A stretch of DNA of 64,000 bases from Mycoplasma sp. CSL7475-4 (GTDB taxonomy: Bacteria; Bacillota_I; Bacilli_A; Mycoplasmatales; Metamycoplasmataceae). The position numbers and the translations under genes were made by a program. Each line of letters begins with the position of its first letter. Within the stretch, counting starts at the first letter, position 1. This document shows positions 53,705 through 64,000 of this stretch, piece by piece. Where the stretch lies: contig NZ_JANUYA010000005.1 in NCBI RefSeq assembly GCF_024834065.1, positions 1 through 64,000 on the forward strand, given 5' to 3'. A model generated the notes under the pieces. The model ran no database searches and had not been told where the DNA came from. It was given only the letters and a program-made list of their open reading frames with translations.

Positions 53705-55666
53705 TTAATTAGGTTTTTCGCCTTTTTTTACAGTGCTTTTATTGATTTTTTCGATAAAATCACTGTCATTGATTTTATTTATTTCTTTAATGTTGTCGGC
53801 AAACACATTTAAAAATTGAGTGCCGCTATTATTATTGAAAAATAAATCAGCATTTTCAGCAATATACTCTTTGTAATCGTTGTTATTTTCCCGTATAGCT
53901 TTGACTAATAAATCAGTAAAATCTTCTTTGAATTCCTGTGTATATGTAGGATATTTTTCTAAGTCCATTTTAAACGAGTGATAATCGTGTTCAAACAGGC
54001 CATCATGTGTGCTTTTTTGCTTTATGTAATCTTTTTTCTCTTCGCTCAGGTTTGAATTTAACGAAGTAGAGAGCATGTCGTAAATTTCTCCCTGAATCTC
54101 GCCCTTTGGTGTGCCTGTGGTTTTAAAGCCACCATTTTTTTCAACATGCATAACATAGAGTTTAATTAAATCTGGATGGTCGATAATAACGTAAAACAAT
54201 CGATCTATAAAACTAGGTAAAGGTTTATCTTGATTGATAATGTATTGATTATTAGCTATATTAGGGACTAAATTCAAATCTTCAGTCGGTGTTAAATTTT
54301 GATAATAATCATCAATATCACTGATATCACTTATTGAAGCAAAATCATTTATATTATCAAAATTATTGTTTATATTTTCTTCGTAAACATTAGAATTTTT
54401 AGAATTTTTAAATACCGGTTTAAATTTAAATTCTTCATTAAATTTATCTGCATAATAATTTATTATCGATAAGTCACTATACTGAACATATTCGCTAAAA
54501 TCATTGACAAATGCCTTGATATTATTTAATGAATTATCGCCGTAAGAAATCAAGGTATATTTTGTTTTATAGTAATCATAAATAAAATCTAAAGCCGCTG
54601 GTGCAGATTTGATCATTGTATTTAAATGATCTTTACCAAATTTATTGTAAATTTCATCAGGGTCTAAGCTTGAATGATTTTGAACAATATTAACTTCGAT
54701 GCCGTGCGATAAGAGAAATTTTGCCGATTTTAATGTTGCTTTTTGTCCTGCATCATCGCCATCTAAAAAGATAATTATTTTTTTATTTTGAACAAGCTTT
54801 AAATGTTTTGGGGTTAGTGCTGTTCCCATTAGAGCCACAGCATTATTTATATTGCTTTTGGCGAGGGCAATAACATCAAAAAAACCTTCAGCAATAATTA
54901 AAGTATTGTCGTCCAAATATTTTTTTGCTTGGTGATAGTTATATAAAATTTCTGACTTTTTAAAAATCGATGATTCACGACTGTTGATATATTTAGGTTT
55001 AACATCTTTAGCTAAACTACGAGCACTAAAACCAACTACATTACCGTTGTTGTCTCTAATCGCAAACATTATTCGGTCTCTAAATGTTAAATTTTGCGTA
55101 TCAAGATTAAATAATCCAGCTTTAACAAAATCATCAATATTTTTTTTAATTTCTGCATCGTAAAGATATTTGAAGTGATCTTCGTTTGAATAGCCGATGT
55201 CAAATCTTTTCAATAAATCATCATTAAGATCACGACTTACAAAAAAGTTTTTTAAAGTTGAATTTTTAAGTTTTGTAAATTCAACTCTGTAAAATGCGTT
55301 TGTTCTTTCTAACAATTCAATAATTCTTAGTTCATTTTCGTCAAAATTCGAAACAGGTTGATTAAATAAATTATTATCATAGCCAATACCATGCTCATCG
55401 GCAATGATTTTCATCGCTTCAAAATAATTAATTTTTTTGTATTTAGCAACAAAATTAATAACATTGCCACCCACAAGACACACAAAACATTTAAAAATTT
55501 GTTTGGCTGGAGTTATATACATTGACGGAGATGAATCATCATGAAAAGGACATAAACAAACATAACTTTGACCTTTCTTAGACAAAGTTATGTATTTACT
55601 GATTTCATCCGCAATATCAATATTGTTTACTATGAAATTATTTAAGTCTGTTTGATTTTTATTCAT
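53705..55666 (-). CDS. dnaG: DNA primase
   Basis: Makes RNA primers at the replication fork. 653 residues. Zinc-binding CHC2 domain: CLCPFHDDSSPSMYI near 38 and KCFVCLVGGNVINFV near 61. Toprim core: IIAEGFFDVIALAKS near 262, NAVALMGTALTPKH near 280, and IIFLDGDDAGQKAT near 303. The C-terminal ~250 residues (helicase interaction part) are Asn/Asp-rich and divergent. No TGA codon in the whole gene, unlike its neighbours. Between glyQS and rpoD. Confidence 0.96.
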   Translation of the reverse strand: MNKNQTDLNNFIVNNIDIADEISKYITLSKKGQSYVCLCPFHDDSSPSMYITPAKQIFKCFVCLVGGNVINFVAKYKKINYFEAMKIIADEHGIGYDNNLFNQPVSNFDENELRIIELLERTNAFYRVEFTKLKNSTLKNFFVSRDLNDDLLKRFDIGYSNEDHFKYLYDAEIKKNIDDFVKAGLFNLDTQNLTFRDRIMFAIRDNNGNVVGFSARSLAKDVKPKYINSRESSIFKKSEILYNYHQAKKYLDDNTLIIAEGFFDVIALAKSNINNAVALMGTALTPKHLKLVQNKKIIIFLDGDDAGQKATLKSAKFLLSHGIEVNIVQNHSSLDPDEIYNKFGKDHLNTMIKSAPAALDFIYDYYKTKYTLISYGDNSLNNIKAFVNDFSEYVQYSDLSIINYYADKFNEEFKFKPVFKNSKNSNVYEENINNNFDNINDFASISDISDIDDYYQNLTPTEDLNLVPNIANNQYIINQDKPLPSFIDRLFYVIIDHPDLIKLYVMHVEKNGGFKTTGTPKGEIQGEIYDMLSTSLNSNLSEEKKDYIKQKSTHDGLFEHDYHSFKMDLEKYPTYTQEFKEDFTDLLVKAIRENNNDYKEYIAENADLFFNNNSGTQFLNVFADNIKEINKINDSDFIEKINKSTVKKGEKPN

Positions 55667-55668
55667 AT

Positions 55669-57027
55669 TTAAATGTGTAATAAAATTTCGTCAATTTTGA
55701 TTCTTTTTTGCTCCATTGTATCACGATCACGCAAGGTAACCATATTATCTTCTAAAGTATCAAAATCGATAGTTAAACAAGAAGGAGTACCGATAGCATC
55801 TTGACGACGGTATCTTTTACCAATTGATGCGGTTTCGTCAAAGACAACCGAAATTCCTTTTTCAAGCAACATCTCATACACTTCAGTTGCTTTTTCGTTC
55901 AATTTTTTCACTAAAGGTAAAACAGCAACTCGATATGGTGCAATATTTTTATCTAAACGCATAACAAGTCTTGTTTCATTTTCTAGTTTTTCTTCATCAT
56001 AAGCTTCAATTAAGATTGCAAACATTAGACGATCAAGTCCCATAGATGGCTCAATTACGTAAGGTATAAATTTTTCGTTTGTAGTAGGATCTAAATATTC
56101 TAAGTTTTCACCGGTTGCGTTTTGGTGAGCATTTAAATCGAAGTTAGTTCGATTGGCAATTCCTAGTAATTCACCTCACCCGAAAGGAAATTGGTATTCA
56201 ATATCGCTAGTGGCTGATGAATAGTGTGACAATTCTTTTGGATCATGAGCTCTTAAACGTACGTTTTGTTCGCTTAAACCAAGTTTTTTAACAAATTTCA
56301 TTGCCTTTTCTATGTAGTAGTTGAAAATTTCATTTGCTTGATTTGGATGAGTGAAAACTTCAAGTTCCATTTGTTCAAATTCACGTGTTCTGAAAATGAA
56401 ATTACCTGGGGTTACTTCGTTTCTAAAACTTTTACCAACTTGGCCAATACCCATTGGTAATTTTGCTCGCATAGAACGTTGAACATTTTTGAAATTAACC
56501 ATTATTCCTTGCGTAGTTTCTGGACGTAAATAAATTTTACTTTTGGTCTCTTCAGTAACACCTTGTTTAGTTTCAAACATTAAATTGAATTTTTTGATAT
56601 CACTTCACTCGGTTTTGGCACCCTCGTATTGTGGAAGATTTTTAACTAGAAAATCTTTCATTTCTTCAAAAGATAATCTTTCAGCAACGATGCTAGGATC
56701 AATTTCTTCGATTAATTTATCAGCTCGATATCTCTTGCCATTAACTTTATTTTCAATTAAAGGGTCATTGAAATTAACAACGTGGCCTGAAGTAACTCAA
56801 ACTTGAGGGTTCATTAAAATTTTCGAATCTAATAAGAAGTTATTTTTTTCGCTTTGGATAAAGAAACGTTTCCAAACTTGTTCGATATTATCTTTTAATG
56901 TAGCTCCCAGAGGACCATAATCTCATGTGTTTGCTAAACCACCATAAATTTCGCTACCTTGAAACACGAAACCTGACGATTTCAAATGATTTATTAATGT
57001 ATTTATATTTTTTTCTTTATTTAACAT
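55669..57027 (-). CDS. glyQS: glycyl-tRNA synthetase (alpha2 type)
   Basis: 452 residues, single-chain class II synthetase. [26 protein letters not shown] near 18, motif 2 [26 protein letters not shown] near 215, [12 protein letters not shown] near 310, [14 protein letters not shown] near 345 (motif 3), and the anticodon domain [31 protein letters not shown] near 410 in overlapping pieces. Two bases before dnaG, so cotranscribed. GAGGGA ribosome binding site. TGA Trp at several conserved positions. Confidence 0.96.
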
Positions 57028-57047
57028 ATTCCCTCGTGTATTTTCAA

Positions 57048-58634
57048 TTAGAAAATATCTACGTTAGCAATTAATTCGTATGCTCTTAAACCAACAAAAA
57101 TTATTAATAATAAAAGAATCAATGACACGAATACTAGAGAAAATAATCATCAGAATTTTTTAGGATTTGACATGTAACGTGTTGGTTTAAGTTTTTTATC
57201 AGCATCTATCAAGTATGTTTGAACTTCGTGTAAAGTAACATTATCTTTTGTTTCATTTTTATCAGCTTGAACATCTTCATCAAATATTTCTTCTTCTGGT
57301 TGTTCTAATTCATCATTATTTTCAACAATTTCTGGTTCAGATGTTATTGATAATTGGTCAATATCGTCTAAATCTGTTTTAGCAACTGACATATCTTCAG
57401 AAACAGTTTCAATTAAAATTGGTTCTTCTTCAACAACTTGTTCAACTAAAACTGGTTCAGCATTTTCAATACCTAGAACAGAATATGGGTATGGATTAGA
57501 AATGTTAAATACAACTTGTTTATCATTATGAACAACAAATGAAGTTTGGAATTTTAAAAGATCGTTTTCATTTTGATTTAGTAGAGCCAAACCATCATTT
57601 TCTGGTTTATCTTCAGCATTGTAATCGATTACTAAATTATCTAAAATTTCATTGAAATCATGTTTGATATTGTCGTAAGCTTGTTTAGTTTCATCTTTAA
57701 ATGAGTATTTTTTGTGTGATAGTAGATCATCAAGTAACTCTTGAATGTCATTTAAGTTTTGTTTAGTTCTAAAGAAATCTGCTTGGCTAACAGTTTGACG
57801 TTTAAAGTTATTTTTAATTAAGTTTAATTTATTTGAATATTTAGTTAAAGCATGCAATAAATCTTCTTCTGGTAATGAAGTATAGTGAGTCAATTCTAGA
57901 TAATCACCACCCAATACTTCAGTGTTATTTAGGTCCATATCTGTGTTATTAACATCTTCAAGCGCAATAGTTTCGTCAATCATTTCAGTTTGAATTGATT
58001 CAATATCGCTAGTTGATTCGATAGGTGTTTCTTCAATTGCCATAGATTCAGCTTCGATTAAAACTTCATTGTTTGGAATTTCTTCTACTGTTGAAGTTAC
58101 AACAATTTCTTCAACAACTGGTTGTTCTGCCACTTTAGGTGATTCAACAGCAACATTAGTTTCTCTGTGTACTAATTCAGTTAATGCAGGGTATTTATAA
58201 TCTTTAACTGGTACAAAAATTACGAATTTATCATCTACGATAACATATGATGTTGAATAAGAAGTCAATGAAAGTTGTTTATCACCTGCTAATTTGTGAT
58301 ATGCTCTTGTTTCAACTGAATCTGATGCTGTATAGTCGATTACGTATTTAGACAATAGTTCGTTAAAATTCTCAACTATTGAAGCATATAAAACTTTAAC
58401 TTCTTGTAAATAATTGAATCTTGAAATAGTTAATAAATCATCAATTAAATCTTCGATATGGTCGAAATTATATTTAATTCTGAAGTAATCAGTTTGGCTA
58501 ATTGTTTGTCTCGTTGTTGCTTGATTAATGGCGCTAAGTAGTTCGTTGTAATTTGCAATTGCTCTATAAATTTCATTTTCATTTAGTCTTGTTAAATATT
58601 TAACTTTCAATAAAGTGCTTTTTTCTTTGTTCAT
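57048..58634 (-). CDS. tail-anchored membrane protein with internal duplication, unknown function
   Basis: 528 residues. Two homologous helical domains: about 8-140 (LNENEIYRAIANYNELL, RQTISQTDYFRIKYN, IDDLLTISRFNYLQEVK, FNELLSKYVIDYTA) and about 250-385 (LPEEDLLHALTKYSNKL, RQTVSQADFFRTKQN, LDDLLSHKKYSFKDETK, FNEILDNLVIDYNA), each followed by an acidic, Glu/Val/Thr-rich linker. One hydrophobic helix near residues 496-518 (WWLFSLVFVSLILLLLIIFV) and a 10-residue tail end the protein, so the domains should be cytoplasmic and membrane-tethered. Start ATG 58634 has GGAAGAGG upstream. No family recognised. Ends 20 bases before glyQS. Confidence 0.8.
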
Positions 58635-58859
58635 ATAATCCTCTTCCGTTTGCTTGCCTACTTTTTTGAAAAGACAAAAAAGATTAGCTATATAATTTAT
58701 TATTAAAATTATATTACAAAACTGCTTTTTTAAATGGTAAATAAATTTAAAATTAAGCACTTAAAATGAGTTAAATTTGTCAAAAGTATTTTCCAACGAA
58801 AAATATTAATGACAAAAAAAGCCCTAAATAATAAAATTTTCATGTTTAAATTAATATTT

Positions 58860-58865
58860 TATAAT
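58860..58865 (+). promoter_or_regulatory. -10 box close to the S1 gene start (possible leaderless mRNA)
   Basis: TATAAT ends 6 bases before the ATG at 58872, and no ribosome binding site lies between; transcription would begin at or beside the start codon. Confidence 0.5.
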
Positions 58866-58871
58866 TCAAAT

Positions 58872-59219
58872 ATGAATAAAAAAGGCGACATATTATTTGG
58901 AAAAATTATCCGTATAAATTCTGAAGGTTTAACAGTAATAACAAACAAAAATTACATCTTCACCATTCCAATAAAATTAATCACTGACTACAATTGAAAA
59001 AATATTTTTTATGAGTTCAGTTTAAAAGATAAGGTCAATTTTTATGTTGAAGAAATTAATCACGAAAATAAAACAGGAATTGGGAATTTCAAACAAAATC
59101 ACCCATATTACTGCAAAAAGCCTTTCTCCGAAGAATTAAAAGAAACCAAACATGGTTTTAGCACTTTAAAAAAATCAATTGACACAGAAATTAAAAACTA
59201 CGAAAACCGAGGTAATTAA
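58872..59219 (+). CDS. small S1-like RNA-binding protein
   Basis: 115 residues. KKGDILFGKIIRINSEGLTV, then YIFTIPIKLI, then SLKDKVNFYVEEINHENKTGIGN follow the five-strand pattern of an S1/OB domain as in the YugI/YabR family, with a charged C-terminus. An ATG 63 bases upstream (58809) is in frame, but it lacks a ribosome binding site and adds residues outside the domain. The stop overlaps the next gene's ATG, so it begins an operon with the PGI-like gene and pgi. Confidence 0.65.
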
Positions 59220-60463
59220 TGTCAAAATTAGAGATCAAGGCGTACAATTATCATCCTGATTTTAGTAACGAAAGTTTGATAAAAAAAGGCGTTGACATTT
59301 TGCGAGAAATTAAATTCAAAACTATAGATGGTTTTGAATATTTTGGTTTTCATGAATTAGCACTTAATTTTGGTCAAAATAACACCAATGAATTAAATAA
59401 TTTTGCCAAAAATATCATTTATAACAATTGCAAAAATATAGTTATTTTTTGTGATACAAGAACAAAAAATAATTTCCAAAGCGCTCATAATTTTGTTTTA
59501 AAAAATGATGTACTGGTCGATAAAAAAATTCAATTTTTTTTTATATGTGATGACGAACCTTTTCAAAATTGATTCAATATATTTGAGTATTTAAAAGTCA
59601 ATATTGATTTTAGTGTAACATCACTTATTTTGAGTAAAATGAATAAATTTAGCAATAAATTTATTGAATTTATCAAGATTTTTTACAATTTTGTTCAGCA
59701 AAATTACGGGTATTACAATACACTAAATAAATCGTTTTTTGTTGGTCGTGAAATCGCTGAAAAAAGCATTAAATTTCTGGATATTGAAGAAAATAACATT
59801 TTAATTACGCCTGATATTTTGCATCATCGCTTTGCATTTTTTAACGAAATCAATTTGTTGTTAATGCTGATTAAGGGCATAAATATTAATGAAGTCTTGC
59901 AAGGATATACAACAGCTACACTTGATTTTGTGTCTGAAAACATTAAGAATAATTATGCATTTCAATACGCATATATGTGTTCTGTCTTAAAAAAAGAGAG
60001 AAAACACAATTTACTGATTGGTTCATCACCAGAATTTAGTGAAATTTTCGGCTTATACTCACGAATGAGTAATGAAAAAGATCTAAAATCAGAAAAATGG
60101 ACTAATTCAATTATTTTCCCTAATGATATTTACACTTATTCGCCATATACTTTAGGAATGGCATCGACATATTTTGCAACATTTTTTAAATTTGAGAAAT
60201 TTAAAAATGACTATCGAATATCTCCTGAATTAAGTTTTAATGATGGTGTTCCAAAATTAGAACAAAACAGATTAAGTCAATTTACAAAAATCAGTAATCT
60301 CGGCATTGCCACAACTTTATCCGAAGTTATCAACGTGCCGACAATAGAAATTAAGCTAATTGAAAACAATGAATCAGTATTAGGTATGCTCATTTGCTTT
60401 TTGTACTGAGCAATAGTTTTTGAAGCATATCTCAATAAACAAAATCCATTCGAATTGAATTAG
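59219..60463 (+). CDS. degenerate phosphoglucose-isomerase-like protein
   Basis: 414 residues. Aligned by eye with pgi encoded next door, several landmarks correspond: LLMLIKGININEVLQGY (PGI: PFMCAGIDTEQLLKGA), IIFPNDIYTYSPYTLGM (PGI: GIFPASSQFSTDLHSIGQ), LGMLICFLYWAIVFEAYLNKQNPFE (PGI: LGYLFQFFMISLTMSAYLLGVNPFN, compared in part). The catalytic His of the DLHSIG motif and the GIGGSYLGA, SKSGKT and ESEGKNG motifs are missing, so it should not isomerise glucose 6-phosphate. It may be a regulatory or structural partner. Overlaps the S1 gene; 15 bases before pgi. Confidence 0.6.
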
Positions 60464-60478
60464 ATAAAAGGAGTAAAA

Positions 60479-61765
60479 ATGAAACCAATAAATTTAAAAT
60501 TAGATAAAGCAATAAATACACAAAATCTACTCAAATTTCAAGACAAAGTAGACAAAATTCACACAGCTTTGATGAATAAAACAGTAGTCGAAAAAGATTG
60601 ACTTGGTTGATATCAATTACCTTTCAATTTACACAATGACGAATACAATAAAATGCAGAGAATTGCAAAAAAATGAACCAACATGAATATTGATGTATTA
60701 GTTGTTATTGGTATTGGCGGTTCTTATTTAGGAGCTGCTGCTGGCTATGAATTTATCTATGGGCCATATAGCCAAAATAAACCAAAAATTGAATTATTAT
60801 TCAGTGGAAATTCTTTAAGTTCAGATTCCTTAGCATCGCAATTATTGTATGTAGAAAACAAAAAATTTGCTATAAATGTGATTTCAAAAAGTGGAAAAAC
60901 ATTAGAAACTAGTATTGCATTTAGAGAATTTCGTAAATTACTTGAAGCTAAAGTTGGCTCAGTTAGAGCAAAAGAATTAATTGTTGCAACTACTGATAAA
61001 TCACAAGGAATTTTGTATGACTTGGCAGTGAAAAAAGGTTATGAAAAACTAGTTATTCCTAGCGATGTTGGTGGCAGATTCAGTGTATTAAGTCCAGTAG
61101 GTTTATTGCCATTTATGTGTGCCGGAATTGACACAGAGCAATTATTAAAAGGAGCACAAAAAGCTCTTAGCGATAATAGCACTAGCAATATCAATTCAAA
61201 CGATGCTTACTCATACGCCTTAACTCGTTATATTATGGGAAAAGATTATTCGATTGAATTATTAGTAAGCTATGAACCAAAATTGCGTTTTCTTCAAGAA
61301 TGATGAAAACAATTATTCGCTGAAAGCGAAGGCAAAAATGGACGCGGAATTTTTCCGGCTTCATCACAATTTTCAACTGATTTGCATTCTATAGGTCAAT
61401 TCATTCAAGATGGTTCAAAAGTTTTATTCGAAACAAATTTAATACTGAAAAACCCTAATCAACATTATTTAATGACACGTGAAAGCGAAGACATTGAAAG
61501 ATTAAATTATTTAGATGGTAAATCAGTACACAAAGTTAATTGAGCTGTTTTTGAAGCAACAATCAAAGCACACAACGATACATCGAAAATACCGAATATT
61601 GTAATCGAATTTGAGAAAATGGATGCTTACAATCTTGGTTATTTATTCCAATTCTTTATGATATCTTTAACAATGTCGGCCTACTTGTTAGGCGTTAATC
61701 CATTTAATCAACCTGGTGTTGAAGTTTATAAATCAAATATGACAAAAACTTTAAGTGAAATATAA
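60479..61765 (+). CDS. pgi: glucose-6-phosphate isomerase
   Basis: Second step of glycolysis, glucose 6-phosphate to fructose 6-phosphate. 428 residues, the compact bacterial form. VVIGIGGSYLGAAAG near 73, VISKSGKTLETSIAF near 137, VIPSDVGGRFSVLSPVGLL near 190, WWKQLFAESEGKNGRGIF near 278, SSQFSTDLHSIGQF with catalytic His near 300, and NLGYLFQFF near 382 are all intact. AAAGGAG before the ATG. Last gene of the S1/PGI-like/pgi operon. Confidence 0.97.
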
Positions 61766-61766
61766 A

Positions 61767-61794
61767 AATATCAAGCCCAAAGTGGCTTGATATT
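61767..61794. terminator. bidirectional terminator between pgi and the helicase gene
   Basis: AATATCAAGCC / GGCTTGATATT perfect 11-base stem with a 6-base loop, T-rich on both sides (TTTTTATA on the minus strand). Confidence 0.85.
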
Positions 61795-61799
61795 TTATA

Positions 61800-64000
61800 T
61801 TATTTATTTTCCAAATCTAAATCGTACAGAATCTTATCGATTGAATTTTGCTCAATATCGCGGCTCAGATCATTTTCCATTGTTTGTTCTGAAGCATCAT
61901 CAATAGAATCATGCAATGCTTGAATTTGCGGATCATACTTATTTGCACTATTTTGATTTGAATTATATTCATTGTTTTCTAACTCTGCTGATTGAGTATC
62001 TGACTGTTGTGTAAATTCGCTTAAACTATCAGAATCTGAGTCTTGTTCAGTGTGTGTATTGGAAATTTGGTCAATATCATTGTTCAATTCCAACAGCTCA
62101 GTTTCAGAAGGTTCATCAAATTCATCTGTGTATTCGTCACTTTGACTATCGTCAATATTAACTTCAGACAAGTTAGCGTCAATATCGCTATTTAGTTCTA
62201 ATAGCTCAGTTTCAGAAGGCTCATCAAATTCTGCCGACTCATCCTTATCAGCATTTGTTTGGTCAAAGTCAGAATCGCTTTCTTGATCAACATCATTGTT
62301 TAATTCAAAAAGTTCAGTTTCAGAAGGTTCATCGAATTCATCTGACTCATCCTCATCAACATTTGTTTGCTCAAAGTCAGAATCACTTTCTTGATCAACA
62401 TCATTGTTTAATTCAAAAAGTTCAGTGTCGGAAGGTTCATCGAATTCATCTGTGTATTCGTCACTTTGACTATCGTCAATATCGCTATTTAGTTCTAATA
62501 GCTCAGTTTCAGAAGGCTCATCAAATTCTGCCGACTCATCCCCATCAACATTTGTTTGGTCAAAGTTATTTTCTTGGGTTACTTCGTTGTTTAATTCAAG
62601 AAGTTCAGTGTCAGAAGGCTCATCAAATTCGTTTGTGTATTCTTCTGATTCATTATTTTGATCAAAATCATCGATTTGTTGATCTAGCTCTTGCTCGCTT
62701 GTATTATCAATGTCAACACTCTCATTATCATTCAAGATGTTATTTATTGCAGTATTAATATCTTCACTAAATTGTTGATCTGACTTTTCTGTTTCGCTGT
62801 TTGCAAGATCATAATCATGATTTTCAGTTAATAATTGATCATTTTGTGTAATAGCCTGTGTTCTTTGTTCAGTTACAACTTCTTTTGTTGAATTTCTTCT
62901 TAGAATTTCATCAATATCGTAAGTATCATCAAACTCGGTATTATCATAATTATTGTCTCTAATAAATTTGCTTATATCATCAAGCTCTTTATTCATTTTA
63001 AATATTTCTGATGATTCAGCAACAATTTCTTTATCGTATTGATGATTTTCATCATTAATATCAGTGTGTATATTGAGATTTTGGTCGCTAATTGTTGATT
63101 CACTAAGAGAAGATAATTGAATTAGTGTGTCATTTGTAACTTCATTAGTTACTGTTGCGATGTTCTCGATATTAATATTTTGAGTGTCGACTGTCTCACT
63201 TTGTGTTTCTTTGTCTAAAATTCCTGAATTGTCGCTTTGTTCATTTTCAGTGACCGGATTAGACAATTCATTATTGTCAATAAACATCTCCTGACTATTT
63301 TCACTTAAATCGGCATATTCATTATTATCTAGATAATTATCCGGCAGAGTTATTAAACTTATTATTTCATCTATTTGGTGTTTATTTTGTTCTCATAATG
63401 TTCTGTCAAATTTAAATGTCTTATATTCTTTTGCTGCAATAAATTTAATATTGTCATGGAATTTTAAATACTCACTGGGTTTATTAGCGTATTCGTAATC
63501 ATCAACAATTAAAGCAAAAATACTTTCTTCGCCTTTTTTCAACATTAAATCAACATTCATTGTCCCTAAATTGTAATGAGTGTGTAATTGTATTCAAGGT
63601 TTACCTTTAATTAATTCAAGAATATATTCCTTAATTTCGCTAAATAACTCGCTTTCAGTAGCTTCGTTATTTAGGCTGATTCCACGTGTTTGTTCAAGGT
63701 CAATAGATAAGAAGTCTTTCTTTTCTTGATCACTCAATTCAAGAAATTCCAATCATTTCTTGAATGTTTCCATGTCTTCATTAATACCGTTTATTCCAGT
63801 GATACTTACATCACTTGAATGTAATGACTTAATAACTACCATTTTTTCTTTAGCTCGTGATATAGCAACATTTAAGGCGTTTCTACCACCAGGGCGACCA
63901 ACATATGTTGAATAAATTTTCGCATTAGCGTCATAACCTAAAGTTGCAACTACTAAATCGGCTTCATCACCTTGAATATTTTCAATATTTCTCAATAATA
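61800..64000 (-). CDS. SF1 helicase C-terminus with PD-(D/E)XK-type domain and acidic repeat tail (5' end outside window)
   Basis: Only the last ~733 residues are in the window. The first part, NIQGDEADLVVATLGYDANAKIYST and GGRNALNVAISRAKEKMVVI, is the motif V-VI region of a UvrD/Dna2-like (AAA_12) SF1 helicase. About 100 residues on (63350-63700) come KGKPWIQLHTHYNLGTMNVDLML, FALIVDDYEYAN and FIAAKEYKTFKFDRTLWE, which resemble the Vsr/PD-(D/E)XK nuclease fused to such helicases. Then ~500 residues of acidic, Asp/Glu/Ser/Asn-rich low complexity with repeated FDEPS(D/E)TEL units. The tail is not part of the known family. Substrate unknown; repair or defence. Confidence 0.78.
62095..62645 (-). 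repeat. six-copy acidic coding repeat (FDEPS-E-TELLELN)
   Basis: Six copies of a DEFDEPS(D/E)TEL(L/F)ELN unit, with DNA cores near 62107, 62215, 62322, 62431, 62511 and 62613, separated by variable acidic spacers of two alternating kinds (QESDSDF-QTN and SQSDEYTDE). DNA copies are near-identical over 20-50 bases, so copy number could change by slippage or recombination. Confidence 0.8.

Noticed and set aside
62095-62645. Regular short repeats as a possible CRISPR array
   Set aside because: The repeats lie in one open frame, keep the amino acid pattern, have uneven spacing, and no cas gene is near.
62255-62758. Plus-strand open frame rich in His, Gln and Leu
   Set aside because: It is the antisense shadow of the acidic helicase-tail repeats; composition and repeat pattern follow from the opposite strand.

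Overview
The window is AT-rich, gene-dense DNA from a mollicute (Mycoplasma sensu lato). Nearly every long gene contains in-frame TGA codons at positions where conserved tryptophans belong, so TGA must be read as Trp (genetic code 4). Lipoboxes ending in Cys, short intergenic spaces, overlapping starts and stops, and the gene content (MsrAB fusion, very large OppF, BMP-type nucleoside transporter, rpoD-dnaG-glyS block) all fit. The M. hominis/bovis side of the mycoplasmas is my best guess; I cannot name a species.

Left part (1-17 kb): tandem, start-less type I specificity (hsdS) half-gene units on the minus strand; a pyk-nuclease-whiA operon; a plus-strand operon of two ABC permeases, three lipoproteins and a ZIP metal transporter, but no ATPase; then an intact hsdR convergent with a tyrosine recombinase. 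hsdM is not in the window. The restriction system is therefore spread out, and its specificity part looks built for recombination.

Middle part (17-43 kb, mostly minus strand): nucleoside/BMP ABC transporter; infC-rpmI-rplT with a structured leader and a non-AUG infC start; tmcAL; tRNA-Leu(CAA); a stray hsdS scar; uvrA and uvrB; oppABCDF; and hisS. The opp operon is preceded by what I read as a lysine riboswitch with its own intrinsic terminator and a plausible antiterminator. This is the most striking regulatory element seen.

Right part (43-64 kb): an amino-acid permease broken by a frameshift; a small HNH-type protein whose promoter carries a 17-base T tract abutting the -10 box (a likely phase-variable switch); msrAB; deoB with two DHH phosphoesterases; ymdB; a dUTPase-like gene; a Nif3-like gene; rpoD, dnaG and glyQS; a tail-anchored protein with an internal duplication; an S1-domain protein; a degenerate phosphoglucose-isomerase-like paralogue directly before true pgi; and the 3' part of an SF1 helicase-nuclease ending in a ~500-residue acidic repeat tail.

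Working together, the window covers glycolysis (pyk, pgi), nucleoside and peptide import and salvage (BMP transporter, deoB, NrnA-like enzymes), DNA repair and replication (uvrAB, dnaG), translation (infC, L35, L20, hisS, glyQS, tRNA-Leu), and variable restriction/defence functions (hsdS units, hsdR, recombinase, HNH). No rRNA, CRISPR array, insertion sequence or prophage was seen.
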